From the NCBI GenBank assembly GCA_029256645.1, contig JAQSXM010000173.1, positions 1 to 7,256 on the forward strand: a stretch of 7,256 bases of DNA. The letters are read 5' to 3'. This stretch comes from Sporomusa sp. (GTDB taxonomy: Bacteria > Bacillota_C > Negativicutes > Sporomusales > Sporomusaceae). The notes under the pieces were generated by a model. That model was not told the origin of the DNA and ran no database searches. It worked only from the letters and a program-made list of their open reading frames with translations. Both the position numbers and the translations under genes were made by a program. Positions 6,698 through 7,256 of the stretch are shown here, piece by piece. Positions within the stretch are counted from its first letter, which is position 1. Each line of letters opens with the position of its first letter.

Positions 6698-7256
6698 CTA
6701 GATATAATTCACCTATTGACTGTACCTGCGCTTGAGCTGCTGTCGCATCTGCGATCAGTTGAAGCAGCTTGTCTTCATTTCCTTTACGGACCAGCGCCAC
6801 AATTTTAACAACCTCACCAAATTCTTTAGCCTCTATAGGATAATTATTGAGCCGCAGCTGGTTTTCCACAGTCCCCAGCAGGTGATAACTCAGCTCAATA
6901 GCCAGTCTGGTATGAAGCTGTTTTTCAATAATATGGGCAGCTGCCAGGCCGTCGACGGCCGCCTTGGTGTAGGCGCGAATAAGTCCGCCGGCTCCCAGTT
7001 TGACGCCGCCAAAATAACGGGTTACTACAATCACTGTATTTTTGACACCCGATTTATTAAGTACCTCTAAGATTGGTTTACCGGCTGTTCCGCCAGGTTC
7101 GCCGTCATCATCAGCCTTTTGGTATTGACCGTGCTGGCCGATCACATAGGCTGAGCAGTTATGATTGGCTTCTTTGTGTCTTTTTTTTATATCCTGGACA
7201 AAGCTAATAGCTGCGGCTTCAGTATCCACCGGGGTGACATAGGCAATGAACAGGGA
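6678..7256 (-). CDS. yigZ: YigZ/IMPACT-family protein (5' end beyond the window)
   Basis: The frame is open to the right edge, so the gene starts outside the window; 192 residues are visible, beginning SLFIAYVTPVD. A GTG at 7229 lies inside this conserved N-terminal motif and is not the likely start. Family signatures are HNCSAYVIG, DDDGEPGGTAGKP and VVTRYFGGVKLGAGGLIRAY, and a second, smaller C-terminal domain follows. About 20 residues are probably missing, giving a full length near 212, normal for the family. Members resemble the N-terminal domain of eukaryotic IMPACT, and their biochemical role is not settled. The gene is convergent with uraA and has no obvious link to biotin or uracil. 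Confidence 0.93.
   Translation of the reverse strand, partial: SLFIAYVTPVDTEAAAISFVQDIKKRHKEANHNCSAYVIGQHGQYQKADDDGEPGGTAGKPILEVLNKSGVKNTVIVVTRYFGGVKLGAGGLIRAYTKAAVDGLAAAHIIEKQLHTRLAIELSYHLLGTVENQLRLNNYPIEAKEFGEVVKIVALVRKGNEDKLLQLIADATAAQAQVQSIGELYLDAVSET

Overview
The window reads as a Bacillota chromosome segment. The evidence is strong AGGAGG-type ribosome binding sites, a BioW-type biotin pathway under a BirA-type operator, and a PyrR attenuator. Protein flavour and moderate GC suggest the Negativicutes/Sporomusaceae side, but that placement is an impression and was not tested.

Layout. (1) Positions 1-431 are intergenic. They hold a possible divergent minus-strand gene start at the left edge (start codon at 17) with its own promoter and a 30-bp inverted repeat, a plus-strand hairpin terminator (159-190), and the biotin operon promoter (228-256). 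A BirA-like operator (263-293) sits on the predicted transcription start, an extra half-site palindrome lies at 304-313, and a ~170-nt leader follows. (2) Positions 432-4972 hold a tight five-gene plus-strand operon: a small multi-spanning membrane protein, bioW, bioF, bioD and bioA. Genes overlap by 17, 17 and 8 nt, or are separated by 8 nt, so translation is probably coupled. (3) Positions 4973-5258 hold a short gap without a clear terminator, then a near-consensus promoter and a PyrR attenuator whose three alternative structures can be drawn base by base. (4) Positions 5259-6569 encode the uracil permease. (5) A strong, probably bidirectional terminator (6581-6613) separates it from a convergent YigZ/IMPACT-family gene that runs off the right edge. 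A 26-codon ORF overlaps the 3' end of that gene.

How the genes work together. BioW activates pimelate to pimeloyl-CoA, BioF condenses it with alanine to KAPA, BioA transaminates KAPA to DAPA, and BioD closes the ureido ring to dethiobiotin. BioB, the last step, is not in the window. The first gene of the operon is a membrane protein that lacks the BioY hallmarks I know. Its position makes it a candidate importer for biotin, pimelate or a vitamer. The uracil permease is a separate, pyrimidine-controlled unit.

The best leads are the non-BioY membrane protein in a BirA-controlled operon, the extra BirA half-site and odd leader, the BioA active-site residues that suggest a lysine-type amino donor, the PyrR switch whose terminator sits downstream of a biotin operon lacking its own terminator, and the small ORF at the end of yigZ.
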